Shown here: in pieces, positions 13,901-25,579 of the stretch
Position numbering within the stretch: position 1 is the first letter of the stretch
How the letters are laid out: each line of letters begins with the position of its first letter
Origin: Tillus elongatus
Taxonomy: Eukaryota; Arthropoda; Insecta; Coleoptera; Cleridae
Length of the DNA: 64,000 nt
Direction: 5' to 3'
Assembly (NCBI GenBank): GCA_964006375.1
Contig: OZ023265.1
Span: 114,439,734-114,503,733 of the forward strand
Translations under genes and position numbers: made by a program
The notes under the pieces: generated by a model
The model's database searches: none
Told to the model about the DNA's origin: nothing
What the model saw: only the letters and a program-made list of their open reading frames with translations

Positions 13901-15699
13901 CTCTTTTTTTTATTGAAAAAGAAACAATCCATTCTGGAGCACGTAAAATTGCTAACCAATACTTTCTAGGGAATTCAACTCAGTCGTGCTAGCTTCCATT
14001 ACGCAGAAGTTAACTGTTTGCGTAACTCATTTGACAAAGGTAAAAAATCTCAGAGGATTGTTACTACGGTTTTATGAAATGTAGTGCCGATATATCTGCA
14101 AGAAGCACAGAACCTACATCCTTAAGTAGGATTGCCGCATTTAATAACACATGAGTACATTACTTATTCTTCCGACTTATTCTTTCAATTCGGAAGCTGT
14201 AGGTATGTAAAAAACACAAGTTTGATCCTGAAATAGTATTTAACGAGATGGGAATAACAACGGTTCATGTATCCGAGAAAATGTTGACTGAAAAAAGCTG
14301 CAAAGGTCTTGTAGTAATTACAATAGTGTAGAAATGAGACAAACAGTTCAATTATGTGTGAATGGACGCTTTCGGGGTATACATCACACCCTTATTCCGA
14401 TATCGTTACCAGCGTCTACCTGAATATTTTTCCAAAGATAGGCCTAGAGGATCCTATCTATAAATCCTCGAAGTCAAGATGAATACACATGAAATTTTTG
14501 TCGAGCGGTTTCAACATTGAAAAAATGTCTGTTTCATAAAGGATAATCCAATTAACCTCGTGATTAGTAATCATGTTACCCATACATCTTGGCAAAGAAA
14601 ATGTCATGTTGGTTGTATCCAGATACATCATACAGACTTTAGCCTCGAAATGTTCCTTGTCCTATTTAAATCCGCCTTTAATAAATATTTCTTAACTTAT
14701 TTCAAAACAAACACATTTAAAATAATCCTGGCGCAAAATATTTTAGCAATTGTTTGCAACGGTTGAAAGAGCTGTTAGAGGATGTCAATGTAAGGAAATT
14801 TATCTGGTAGATAAAAATATCTTTAGCGCTGAGAAGTATTGTGATATTTTCGGTGAAAACCCAGATGAGAAGTCTATATCTAAAGGAGATATAAAAAACT
14901 CATTTGAGTAAAATATGTAAAGCTGATATCATTGGGATTCTGGAATTTTCAAACTGATTACTGCAACTAACTCATCTATGCCTTAAGATAATGGCGATAT
15001 CTAACAAAGGGAATTTTGCTTTGGGGGACACATTAGTTTTATTTTCTGAAATATGCACTATCCTGACTGAAAAACATAGAACACTTAGACAAAAGCGAAG
15101 AAAATACCATTTTGTAATATATAACTTTACACCTAATCAAGAAATGTTAGAGGAAAAACAGGGTCGACGGGAAAAAATCACAAGTAGAGGAAAATCATGT
15201 TAACAACAACAAGAGTAATGAAGAGCAAGGCAATTGTGGAAATAAAACTTTAAAACAGGGAAGTAGCGTGACGAAACAATTAGTTAGCACTAAAAAATCC
15301 AAATTAAGCATACCACAAGAAAAATAAGTCAAAGCATATTACAATGAACAATTGCGAGAAAAATGAAAATTCATATTTATTTAGCCACAAATTTGGTCGT
15401 GATAATGAGCTGTAATTTTGTTGCTGTATTCGATGGAAACACGCACCAATTCCGATACTCAGCAAGTCTATGTTAATTTGTAATATTTACCACTGAAGAG
15501 ACCGATTGTCATTTCGCCATTGACATATCGGAGTTATAGGCGTGAGTGGGGTAGTACCCATTTTGCAAGTTTTTATTGTTTTTTAAGCGTCTTTTTAATG
15601 CGTTTTCATTATAAAAAATAACTTCACCATAATTTACCTTTATATAGGCTTTTTTTTAATTATCGTAACTCCCAACTTCCCATGCATGCATGATAATAG
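10992..15699. other. Long stretch without recognised genes or repeats
   Basis: No (TA)n tracts and no transposon domain were identified in these 4.7 kb. Short frames (for example 11487-11708 and 14991-15203) show no recognisable motif or splice-site context. Around 11880-12010 there is a less AT-biased segment with TTAATTAC and ATTAAACGATC homeodomain-type words, a weak candidate for regulatory DNA. The dense unique sequence contrasts with the repeat-rich flanks. Confidence 0.4.
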
Positions 15700-16340
15700 A
15701 TACTTTAGGTTAGGTTAGTTTAAATGGTGTGGCCATCAATGCTCACCTTGCACTCGCAGGCCTAAAATGTGATGCCATATTAATATGACTAAACCCATCG
15801 CCTCCGTTTAAGACACCAATTTAAGACATTTTCAGCTCAGTGGAAGAGTCAACGTGCTTTTAATATCCACTTCTCGTGCTTTTAATCTCCACTTCTCCCG
15901 CTTTCTCAAGTCCGTCCGGGAGTCCTTGTCCCAATGTTTGGGCGCGACCATAGGCCAAAGTTGCGCCCAGCATAGCAGATGCGCAATCAATTTCTCCCCT
16001 TCATTGCATTCCCTGCAGAAGTTATAATTTTCCATCTTTGGAGATTCATCAACAGCACAGTTACCTGTAATGACCCCTGTGGCTATGCACACCAGGTTTT
16101 TCTCTGCCTTAGCAGATGCTTGGGTCTCTTACTTCTATCTGGGGGCCACACAATTATGGCCATGCCGCAATCGTTTCGATTTTGCCCCGCATCTTGTTAC
16201 ATCAGAATGATTCCATCCATTGCATATCCTAACCAGTTGATCGGTGGCAGAGTCTATTGCCTTCGCACTATTTTTTCTGCCCCTATCTTCTCCAATCTGT
16301 CTCCTACTAGGTTCTCTTCCACCTTTCTGTGGCCTGGATA
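15700..16340 (-). mobile_element. LINE fragment, RNase H/C-terminal region with CCTAA tail
   Basis: The minus strand encodes GVITGNCAVDESPKMENYNF, CRECNEGEKLIAHLLC and further C-terminal residues (15832-16092). This is the conserved end of jockey/I-type ORF2, where ITGHC and a CRxC..HLLC cysteine-histidine motif occur. Upstream pieces to about 16330 are frame-shifted. On the minus strand the 3' end finishes with two to three CCTAA-like units (15703-15716), the short tail common in insect LINEs. 5' truncated and non-functional. Confidence 0.7.
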
Positions 16341-17918
16341 ATCTTGCTGTTTCGGATCCACGATAATCCTTCTTGGCAGCGCATCACTTTCTTCGATCTT
16401 ACTTGTTTCAATGCTATTCATTTGAGTGCAGTTTTGTTATCCGAATAGATTACGACATTTCCCAGCGTTCTCCATTTTCCGGAATTAGTCTAACTGTCTT
16501 CTTTAGACACTTTAACCAAAATTGGAGTTTCGTGGATATTGGCAAACTGAGTTATTTAAATTTTTATGAAAATTTGCTACCAAACCACATTTGCTGCATT
16601 CGGCCCTTTCAATATTTGTTGATTACTTTTTGTATAAGAAACGACAACCATAAAGTAGTATATTAAGCATAAGTAGCAAAACACTTTTACTGTCGAACGT
16701 TCATATTAACGATTTCAGGTATATTTTCTAAATAATAGAGATTTTATCATTTTCAAAATCAAATATAAAGTGTTTTTAAACTTTACAGTCAGTCCAACTT
16801 ACTAAGGTTTTTATGGATTTCGAAGGCTACATTTTTATGAGAAACGATATTCAGTAGCTTATAGATTAGGTAACTAAATAATGTACACTTATTTATTAAA
16901 CAATAATGGTACAAAGCAACCAGTAAATATGAATGCAGCCTCAGCCGGTTATGTCAGTTACACGTTACACAAGACACAAAAGGGAGTTTACTTTTTGTTA
17001 TTTAGAAACAATAGCTGCTCCTCTAGAACAATGCCGTTAGTTGCTTTTCTAAATTCTCTTTGTTTAGTTTGATAGATAGTTGTAATAACCAGCCTGAAAT
17101 TATAAACAAATAATCAGTGTCTAGTTGTAAGCCCACTTTATCAATACAATGACTGCAATTACTTTAATGATTTCAATTCAACTCAATTACAAGCTTCATT
17201 ATATTAACAACTGTACATTAAGTCTGTGTACTTCAAAGTACACACAGTCTCCGCTAAGTAGAACAATCCTTTTATTACAGACTGTCATTGCTTTTACAAT
17301 AAACTGAAAATGGAACTGTAATGACTACATATTAGTTTCAATTATATCCGAGTAAAATAAGAAGACTCCGTGCAATTTTTTGAGTGGAAATAGGTCGTTA
17401 TGTAGGTTTACAACCAATAGCAACCACCGCATTACATTTGCGTGGGGAGCTATAAAATACCCAGGAAGCAGATACGCAGTTATTAAAAAGGATTTATGGC
17501 TAATAAACGAAAGAATAGAAAAAAGGAAACGGACTTGCGTAAGGTATAATGGCCAATTTGGTAATTGGAACTGCAATTTAACCCTGCGATGTACGGCTAT
17601 TTATACAACAGAAGGCGGTATTCTCTATGATAATGCTTTGGGGTTCCCATCCTGTCGAAGAGGATTACATACGTATAAGGTTCATTATTTTAAAGTGTAA
17701 ATGTTTCGATGAAAATGCCTATAAAAATAATGTACGGCATCTAAAGGGCATGGCGTTTTTATTAGACTAGTCTCCCCATAATTCCAAAGATGATATTATA
17801 TTGCTTAATGTTTCGGAAATTTAATTCTTTTATCACTTAGAATTCTCCACATTACGAGTAAACTATAACCTACAAGCAAATAGCTTATATTATAAACTTA
17901 TAAAGTATATTTACATAC
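16341..17918. other. Gene-free stretch
   Basis: No domain was recognised. The 106-codon plus frame at 17380-17700 is open but has no family resemblance I can name and no obvious splice context. The rest is AT-rich unique sequence. Confidence 0.35.
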
Positions 17919-19556
17919 GGGTTCTTCAACTGACTACGCAACATAGGCATTTGTTTCTATGATTTTTAAATGCTCAAATATTGTCTTCCCTGTTTATTTT
18001 AGAACAAAAGTGTATTAGCCTTTTTTTAAAGCATCACATTAGAAGTCTAATGCAGTGTCTAGTTTTATTTTTTAGATAAATATAAAAAAAATGAACAAAA
18101 ACAAGTACTTAGTCTCATAGTTTATGTACAAATCAAAACAAAAAGACAGAAGCGTGGAATTAAAGTTAAATAAGATGTTTAGATAATGCTCAATCAGCTG
18201 CAAAACAATATCCTAAACGATTGTAAAATTCACATTTAACATTGCTCAATTGGTATCGTGTGATTATGTCGCATTCTGCCGAAATTGCGTCTTTAAGTTG
18301 CTGAAAGCTTTTAGCACGCACGTTGGTACACATTTTTGATTTAATGTGGCCCCAAAGAAAAAAATCGTTTGGTGCGAGATCTCGTGATCTCAGAGCCCAT
18401 GAAACATTATGGTCTGGCCTAATACGACCTTCAAAACTATTGCGTAAATATTCTCGCACTCCAAGAATATTGTGTGCAGGAGATCCATCCACCTGATACC
18501 AGATCTCATGATTTTCCCTCGCAACATTGTTTAATGAAGGTACTGTTCTATTCTGTAATACGCCTAAATAACATTCTCCGTTCAAATTTCTATTAATAGA
18601 AAACGGTTTAATAATATGCCTGCCAAAAATTCCACCCCACACATTGACTCTTTGGGGACATTGAGTTCTGGTTTCAATAAATCTTCGTTCGTTGATAGTG
18701 CTCCAATACCTACAGTTCTAAAGATTGGGCCCGTTATTTAGGATGAGTGTAATCTAGGGTGAGTGTAATCTCATCATTGAAGCAAATGTTCTTTAAGAAA
18801 TATTTGTCGTTATTTGCCACTTCTATCATTTGATAACCGAAGTGGACGCTTCGATCTCTATCACCATCCTTTAATTCTTAATTGCAACTGTATTTGAATG
18901 ACATATTTATGCTTTTTCAACGTTTTAAAATTGTTTAAGAATTCTCTTTAGTTTCGTTAGCAAGTTGCCTAATACTCAGGTTTTTATTTTCTTCAATATG
19001 CAGTAATATCCAGTTCCTATCCGTTTGGATTGGTTCTTTACTTGATTTTAATTTATGTTTTCACCGCACTTACAGTTATTCAAAAGCGAACGCTTGGTTC
19101 TAAGCTTCGCCACCAATCGACTTGTACTTTCGACTTATTTGGTATTGGTCTATCTGGATATTGAACACTGAACAAATCTCATACATTTTGCAAACTATTA
19201 CCTGAATAGTATAATTTTATAATTTGAACCTTCTCTCCGATTATGTAATTCGTTGTAAGAGGGTTTGTGATCTCAACAATAAATGATCAAAATTACAAAC
19301 GCTCTGATTTGACATTTTGTTGTTAAATATTTTAACATTCGAATTCGAGGCTTTCTCTGCCTAAGCTACTAGATTTTCTGAATGGAACTCCTGTTTTCGC
19401 TGACATGATTTAAGTCTAGTGCAATAGACTTCTAACGTGATGTTTTAAAAAACAGTCTAATACAATTTTGTTCGAAAATACCCAGTAAAGTCAGCATTTG
19501 AGCATTTAAAAATTTACATGCAAATCCCCATGTTGCACCGTCAGTTGAAGAACCCT
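17919..19556 (-). mobile_element. Tc1/mariner-superfamily element with conserved TIRs
   Basis: The left end starts GGGTTCTTCAACTGAC (from 17919) and the right end finishes GTCAGTTGAAGAACCC (to 19554). The TIRs continue inward for about 60 bases, with TTTTTAAATGCTCAAAT in both. The external flanks contain TA dinucleotides consistent with a TA target. The element is about 1.63 kb and encloses a decayed transposase on the minus strand (18180-19080). Confidence 0.85.
18180..19080 (-). pseudogene. DDE transposase (DUF4817/Tc3-like), disrupted
   Basis: The longest open piece (18190-18642, minus) includes IWYQVDGSPAHN, the second catalytic aspartate region, and RSRDLAPNDFFLWGHIKSK, the PRSPDLTPxDFFLWG signature that holds the third catalytic position. 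Upstream, in other frames, are DGDRDRSVHFGYQM and FLKNICFNDEITLT, the first aspartate block. These residues identify a DDE_3-type transposase of the group often annotated as DUF4817 or Tc3-like. Stops and frameshifts between the blocks show it is dead. Related remnants lie at 25580-26330, 42690-43480 and 63661-64000. Confidence 0.85.
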
Positions 19557-19557
19557 A

Positions 19558-20150
19558 TATACACGAGGAGGTACTCAAAAGAAACAGAACTTATGTGGTG
19601 GGCGGGGTTTTTTTAGTACTGCGTTCTGCCGCTAGGAGCGTATAAAGCTACGGACTACAATGATGATGCTTCCGGAAAAAACTCTAGTGGTTGAATGGTT
19701 TTCCCATTTAAAGAGAGGTGAAATGTCAATTAATGACAATCCTCGCCCTGGTTGTTATTCCGCGGAGCGAACCGTTGAAAATATTGAGAAAATTCTGGAA
19801 ACCATCCTAGAAGATCGGCAACTGACCTCCGACGAAGTTATGGAGCTCTCTGAAGTGACTTAGAGTTTAGTTCAACGAGTTTTAACGGAAGATTTGAGGA
19901 TGAGAAAGGTGGTTGCCAAATTCGTGCCTTGGTTGCTGACTGCTGAGCAAAAGCAAGTCCGCGTGGAAGCATGTTCTTCTTTGAAAGAACAAACCTTTCC
20001 TAATTGAAGTCTAAACTGGAAGATATATGTTAGCTCTTATAAAGCTGAACTGAAAAGACAACTTCACTACTTGAAGTCTCAACGATCGTCCATGTCCTCT
20101 GTTGCAGGAACTTCTCTAAATCTCAACTATATGGTGAGCTGGACGACGGC
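19558..20150 (+). pseudogene. Mariner-like transposase, N-terminal part only
   Basis: The frame from 19660 reads VVEWFSHLKRGEMSINDNPR and then GCYSAERTVENIEKILE. After a stop it continues with SLVQRVLTEDLRMRK and LLTAEQKQVRVEACSSL. That order is the paired helix-turn-helix DNA-binding half of mariner transposases. The catalytic DDE half is missing after about 20010. The 5' edge (ACGAGGAGGTACTCAAAAG at about 19564) resembles the terminus of the mariner remnant at 46728. The fragment abuts the preceding element at 19556. Confidence 0.8.
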
Positions 20151-20638
20151 TGTATGCAACCAAAAATACAGTTACACCCATTCTCGTTCTTGTGACGCTT
20201 TACACAACTACATGAGATTATTTTGCTTAATAAAACTACATAGAACATTTCTACCGCAACCCAACTCTTAATTAAGTGCACCAATCAATAAATAAAAAAG
20301 CGCCAATTAATTACCTATTATTTACAAGACGATGCCTTGAAATACAGGTGACAACGTCGCAAACTATTTTAAATACTAAATACACGATGTTGTTTACATT
20401 TGTACCAAATAACCTCACAAATCGTTCTCAAGAAGAATCCTGCTAATGATAATTCCAATAAGACAATACTAGAAGCAACCAACGATGGCGCATATTACTT
20501 CTGAGCAGGTTGTTAGACCCTAGAATTAGGTCAGAACCTTGCGAACTGCTATCAGATGTAATAACAAGCCTTTTTGATTTAATCAAAAGTTATTTTAAAC
20601 GCTAAGTATTAAAATCCATAGGGTATACCAGAAAAATA
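20151..20638. other. Gene-free spacer between two transposons
   Basis: AT-rich sequence between the mariner fragment and the hAT element. No domain or repeat was recognised. Confidence 0.4.
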
Positions 20639-23018
20639 CAGAGTACCATTTTTAACCATTACAGCAGCGAAAGCAAAATAAAACTAAATGTGGGGCGCAA
20701 GAATATCGGCAAAAAAATATATTATTAAAAAGTTTATTTGATTTACTGAAAGAAAACAGTAGAATACATTTAGGTAGTTTTATTAGTGACTCCTTGTCTT
20801 GCAGAGCAAAGTTGTTCGAAAGAAGGTTTAATAATAGAAATTGACACTCTAAGCACTTTTTCTATGTTAAGCTGAGGTCTATATTTTGTCTTCACCGCCG
20901 GAAATCCGGTTTCGCAAATGTAGGATGTTGAAAATGATAATAGTATATGAAATGCTCTTGTTTTCAGCGCAGAAAACTCATCATCCAAATCTGCCCAAAA
21001 TTCACAGGGTGATTGTCTTTTTCTTTCGCCACGTGCCGTAAAGTCTATAAAGATTGCTTCTTTGGCAGTTTTAAGAGACTTTCTAAAGCGCTTTTAAATG
21101 GATCCCTTATCCACTCATAACTTGATATTTTGAAGTAAACAAGAAAATACTTTAAAAATAAAAGTTATCCATGGTTACAGAAACAGCTTCCACATGTTGT
21201 TCTTCAGCCTTGTAAGTTTTAGTACATTTATCCACATTTGCAAATATTTTTAGGTTTTTTTGCTTTACATTTCTGCTCCATAATTCCAGTTCTCTACAAA
21301 ACCCATTAACCTTATTACTCGTATCCAGCATATGTGTTTGGTCCTTGTAGTTGAAGATTCAAGGTATTTAATTTCTCGAATATGTCGACCTAGTAGTAGC
21401 TCAATTTTATCACAAATAAATAATGTTGAAACTACTTGGCTTCCGGTCGGTTTTCCTCTTCTAGAAAAATAGCGGTTGCATCCTTTAATTCATAAGCATG
21501 TTGCAAAAATGTTCCACGTGATAAACATATTGCCTCACAATAAAGTACTAACGCTGAATGTACTGCAGAAAATATTATTTTTAGGGGCCTCATTTTATGC
21601 AATTTATACGGGTACCACAGTCGTTAGCACAATATTCAGACCAGCACTTATTTCTTTGAAAGGCAGAGCTTGTTTGTGGCTCATGCAATGTATCCAATAC
21701 ACTGTGGAGTTTTTGTTTCACAAGAGTTTGTATGCCTAGGAATCTTCCAGACGTTGTACGGGCATCATCGTGCTTATTTCGACGCAATTTTGCCACCCTT
21801 TGTTTGCTTCGTTTAGAAAACCATGTAAGATAGCAAACAATGCTGCTGCTATTGCTTGAAGTTCTATTGGTTAGCACAATACTAGTTATTCTACTGCTGA
21901 CATACCATCACAAAATCGAACATAGGCAATTAAGTGAGCTTTTTTTTGCTATATGTTGCCTCGTGAATTCAAAAAAAACTTGTCACGCAACCCACGAAAA
22001 GCTACATCTTTAGCTATATCACCAATTCAACTGGCAAAAGTATCATTTGGTAAAGGTATTACCTCCAAACATGGTTTCTACAATCTCATCAGCAGCTGGC
22101 AGGATAAGCTTTTCACCAACGGGTGTGAGGCTTATTACATCTGGTTATTTGATATAAAACTTTGTAAAGTAAAAATTGTTTTATTCGCAAAGTTAAAAAA
22201 AAAGATATTCGCTTTTCATATGATTTTTATTGTAATTCGAAGAATTCTCGAGGCTTACTAACTTACTATGAAGCGTTTCCAAATGCCGTTTAAGTTTTTT
22301 TGGGTTTCAAGCTGTCTGCTGCCAAATTTTTGAGCAAATGACACACACGGGCCTTTCTTCTTTATTTACTTCGGTGCTGGTAAACCCAAACTTTAAATAT
22401 TCTTGAGAAATCACTAAGTGAAGACTGAAACCTGTGATGAGCACTGATAAGTACACTTCGAAAACCCAAATCACCACAGCCCATCTATTTAAAGACCTGA
22501 CGATCGTTTTCCTAACAAAGTTAGCGTCGTCGCAGAATGAAAAATTCTCATACATTTTACATCCTCTGGTGACGCTAAGTTTGTTAGTAAAACAATCGGC
22601 AGGTTCAAGTGTACCTATTCTTGAGAATATTTCCTTGATTTTTGTTTCAGAACCACTCTGATCTGTGCACTTGTTGACACTTCACTGTCGTCAAATGCTC
22701 GCTTACGCCCACTTAACAATTTATCCATGATTCTGTATACACTGTATACAGAATGTGTGTGAATTGCAGTTAACGCGCAAATTACAAGATACAAATTCTC
22801 GGTAGAAGGATCGACTCGACTGAGATTGGCTGGAACTGAACGAAATGCAACATTTATCCACGCAGTGCAGACGTTCTAGAATGTTCGAAACAAATCGAAA
22901 CTTATCGCGAAGGTACGAGATTGTCCGCTATGATGGACCTAAGACAGGGGGGGATTAGAATAGTGATTGAAAATTGGGTCGCAAATACTAAAAGGTTGAG
23001 AAACGTTGCGCTACAGTG
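20639..23018 (-). mobile_element. hAT-superfamily element (ZBED5/SCAND3-like transposase), decayed
   Basis: Read on the minus strand, the N-terminal piece (about 22410 to 22260) has YLKFGF, CVICSKIWQQ and KLKRHLETLH, a BED-type zinc finger. The C-terminal piece (20770-20988) has HILLSFSTSYICETGFPAVK and TKYRPQLNIEKVLRVSIS, the conserved hAT dimerisation region. Intermediate pieces are out of frame. The ends look like hAT termini: CAGAGTACC..TTTTTAACC at 20639 and, on the other strand from 23018, CACTGTAGCGC followed by TTTCTCAACCTTTT and GCGACCCAATTTTC. I could not find a clear 8-base target duplication. Confidence 0.8.
22430..22620. repeat. Foldback family 2, copy a, inserted in the hAT element
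   Basis: It opens CCTGTGATGAGCACTGATAA, contains GACCTGACGATCGTTTT and its inverted partner AAAACAATCGGCAGG, and closes near AAGTGTACC. It sits inside the N-terminal coding part of the hAT transposase, so it is younger than that element. Other copies lie at 28918, 33315 and 59938. Confidence 0.8.
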
Positions 23019-23020
23019 TA

Positions 23021-23305
23021 TGTAGCCAAGTTTCCAACTTTAGATGTAAAATAGGTGGGGTTTTTGCATCAGCAATTTACACAGGAGTGCTAAAATATAA
23101 GTTGTTTTAGAATTGTTCCCATTAAAAAATCGTCGATAGCATAATAGCCTGAGCTGTGTTAAAACGAAACATAGTAGCTAAGTTTTCAACATTACATGTT
23201 AAATGCGTTGGGTTTTTGTATCAGCAATTTACACACGAGTGCTAAAATATATGAAGTTTTAGAATTGTCCCATAGCATAATAGCCTGCACAGTGTTAAAA
23301 TAAAA
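23021..23305 (+). repeat. Tandem duplication, period about 150
   Basis: GTAGCCAAGTTTCCAAC (23022) recurs as GTAGCTAAGTTTTCAAC (23172). Both are followed by ATCAGCAATTTACACA, GAGTGCTAAAATATA and CATAGCATAATAGCCTG. The copies are about 85% alike by eye. The array begins right at the hAT terminus. Confidence 0.85.
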
Positions 23306-24490
23306 TAAAGCATAATACGCAGCAGATGCATAATTTCACATAATAATCAACTTGTCCCCCAATTTCTGCTAAATAATTCTTTTTCTTTTCGAGGTAATTA
23401 ATCTATGCAAGACACAATGTTGCATTTGTACATTTAATGTTTTCAAAGTCAGCAGTTCATTGTTCTAGATATTTAACTCCTCTAACTTAACATATGTTAG
23501 CGACGTACGATAATCCCATGTAATATGTCGGCTCTTGATACAATTGCGGCTTATTATGAGCTCTCCTGACGTGAGCACAAGGGCCTAAATATAATTACAG
23601 TGTTAGGCTATATTTGACAACAAGGTAATTTGAGACAGCGTGCTTTCAACCGCTTATAAACATAGCTGGGTGCGCGCCACTACTGTATAAATTGTGACAT
23701 CTGCTAAAAGAAAGAAGTAACAACAAACGTTATTTAATTAGAGTGAGATATATAGGAGGCCATAGAAGCATCTGTTCTAAGAAGTTATATAAGGAAAGTC
23801 AGTTTGATACTGGGTAGATTGTAAATAGTAGGCCATTTTGCGAACTTGGCAGGACTATAATTGGTAGAGGGGCAATTGTAAATTGCTTTTTGGGGAAAAA
23901 AATAATGCAAAGGCGGCTGTAAAGATAATTATTTTTAAGGAGTTTGCTTTTAAGTTTTTATTTGTATCTTGCAGTATTATTATTTTACATAATGTGCCCT
24001 ATTGATACTTATGGTAAATAAAATAAATAAACAAATTTATTAAGCAAAAATTATCTTATTTTCATGAAAGTCGTGTGCTTAACTGTATAAAATAGCTTCT
24101 ATAACTATGTATTTCACACAACATTATCATCAGAGCCGTAGCTACGCGTTATCTATGGGGAGTGGTTTAGGTAGGAAAAAGCTCTTACTTGTGAAACATT
24201 TTATCTAATGATATGTACCAGTGCCTTAAACTTACACATGATTTTGAGACAAAATCTATTTAGGACTTCTTCATAACTAATGTGACTTTCTCTGTGAACA
24301 CACATTAGCGCTAATCCGTTTAATCGATTGATATCGATCATCTTGGCCAAGATTAAAAATATATTTCTGGTGTTGCCGTAGAGCACGTTGCTAATATTTG
24401 TAAGAGGTCCTCAAAAATTGTGGAAAATGAGTAATTTGTACTTAAAAACGCGTCAATGGACGTTATCGGCAGATTATCACCATTACCATT
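23306..24490. other. Gene-free AT-rich stretch
   Basis: No coding, RNA or transposon signature was recognised. Confidence 0.4.
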
Positions 24491-24524
24491 TATGATACTG
24501 AGACTAGTCTTAGTATCATAATTG

Positions 24525-24893
24525 AGCCCCGGTGGTTCAGTGGTAAAAACGTGTGCCTCGGGAATAAAGGGTACTGGGTTCGATCCCACGGTACTCCTTT
24601 CACTTTTGCAGTACATACTGTACAATTAACATTAACCGAGGTTGTAGCATTGTATTTGAGCAAGTTGAATGTCTGCACGTTCCGACCTTCGGAGGTGGCG
24701 TAAAGTGGTCCGTCCCGTGTCCATTCTATGTTGGGCACGTTAAAGATGGGCACGTTAAAGATCCTACCTCCCTTACAGAAAGGCAGGGGTTCGGCAAAAT
24801 TTCCACGATAGTAAGGTGACATTGCTCCCTGGTGTCGGTGATTGGCCATAGTCGCGGAATAGGCCGACGTTAAAGAAATAAAAAACACATACA
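24525..24893 (+). mobile_element. tRNA-derived SINE, copy 2 (full length)
   Basis: The tRNA-like head has box A-like TGGTTCAGTGGTAAAAACG and box B GGTTCGATCCC (24577-24587). The body includes TTAACCGAGGTTGTAGCATT, GTTGGGCACGTTAAAGAT (a small internal duplication GGGCACGTTAAAGAT) and GGGGTTCGGCAAAATTTCC. The 3' tail from CTGGTGTCGGTGATTGGCC to the A-rich end matches the 3' end of the LINE at 4590-5640. This is the most complete SINE copy in the window. Confidence 0.88.
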
Positions 24894-25224
24894 TAGTATA
24901 ATGATTACCATTAATTTACTTGTTCTGCCACATATGACGTTCTGCTGAAATTAAATTAAAATCTTTGTCATATAGTTTGTTTTTAATTTGTTTAAATCTT
25001 TCGGGCAAATGGAGACTATTTACAAGTTGAAAGACGTTCTTGCGTGGGGCGTAGCGAGAGTGTTGTCGTCCGGCTATGTGACATGACGTAATTGTTTATA
25101 TTGATTCTTATTAAAAATTTACGGTGAGGTACTTGAGAGCGGACATAGAACCTTGATACATTATATGTATTTTTTGGTTTTAGTTGTTTGTTTGGTTTTA
25201 GTTCCTAGCAAGCATACATGTTTT
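24894..25224. other. AT-rich spacer
   Basis: No gene or repeat was recognised in this stretch. Confidence 0.4.
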
Positions 25225-25310
25225 TGGTATCGTACCATGAAGGGGATTTGAACCCTCAAACCCGCTCCTTATCCGCAGCCCTGATATCACACTGTAAGCT
25301 GTAGCAGCCA
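25225..25310 (-). repeat. tRNA-like fragment, probable SINE head
   Basis: The minus strand carries GAGGGTTCAAATCCCCTTC, a good box B/T-arm, preceded by about 50 bases ending in GGGCTGCGGATAAGGAGCGG. A convincing acceptor stem and anticodon arm could not be drawn, so it is more likely the head of another tRNA-derived SINE than a working tRNA gene. Confidence 0.45.
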
Positions 25311-25504
25311 AAGTTATGGTATATTATGTGAACTAAGCTAAAAATATGGTAAAAAACAAACAAAAAATATATAGAATGCAGTGTGATAAGTTATTTTATA
25401 CCGTTTACCCCACGACTTTCATAAAAATAAAATCGTTTTACTTTAGAATTGTTTTGATTTATCTTATTTTCTTACTTTTTAGTTTTCAAAACGTACGAAT
25501 ACCG

Positions 25505-25505
<1 letters not shown>

Positions 25506-25575
<70 letters not shown>
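25506..25575. repeat. (TA)n microsatellite 9
   Basis: About 70 bases of TA. It is the only such tract between 10992 and 32727. Confidence 0.98.

Positions 25576-25579
<4 letters not shown>

Noticed and set aside
14200..15350. Possible retroviral-type or gag-like coding remnant
   Set aside because: Scattered short frames gave no RT, protease, integrase or zinc-knuckle motif.
15703..15716. TTAGGTTAGG run as telomeric DNA (also 54913)
   Set aside because: Only two or three units, and it sits at LINE 3' ends, so it is a retrotransposon tail rather than telomere.
17380..17700. 106-codon plus ORF with several cysteines
   Set aside because: No family recognised, no signal peptide, and codons look like random AT-rich DNA with a chance open frame.
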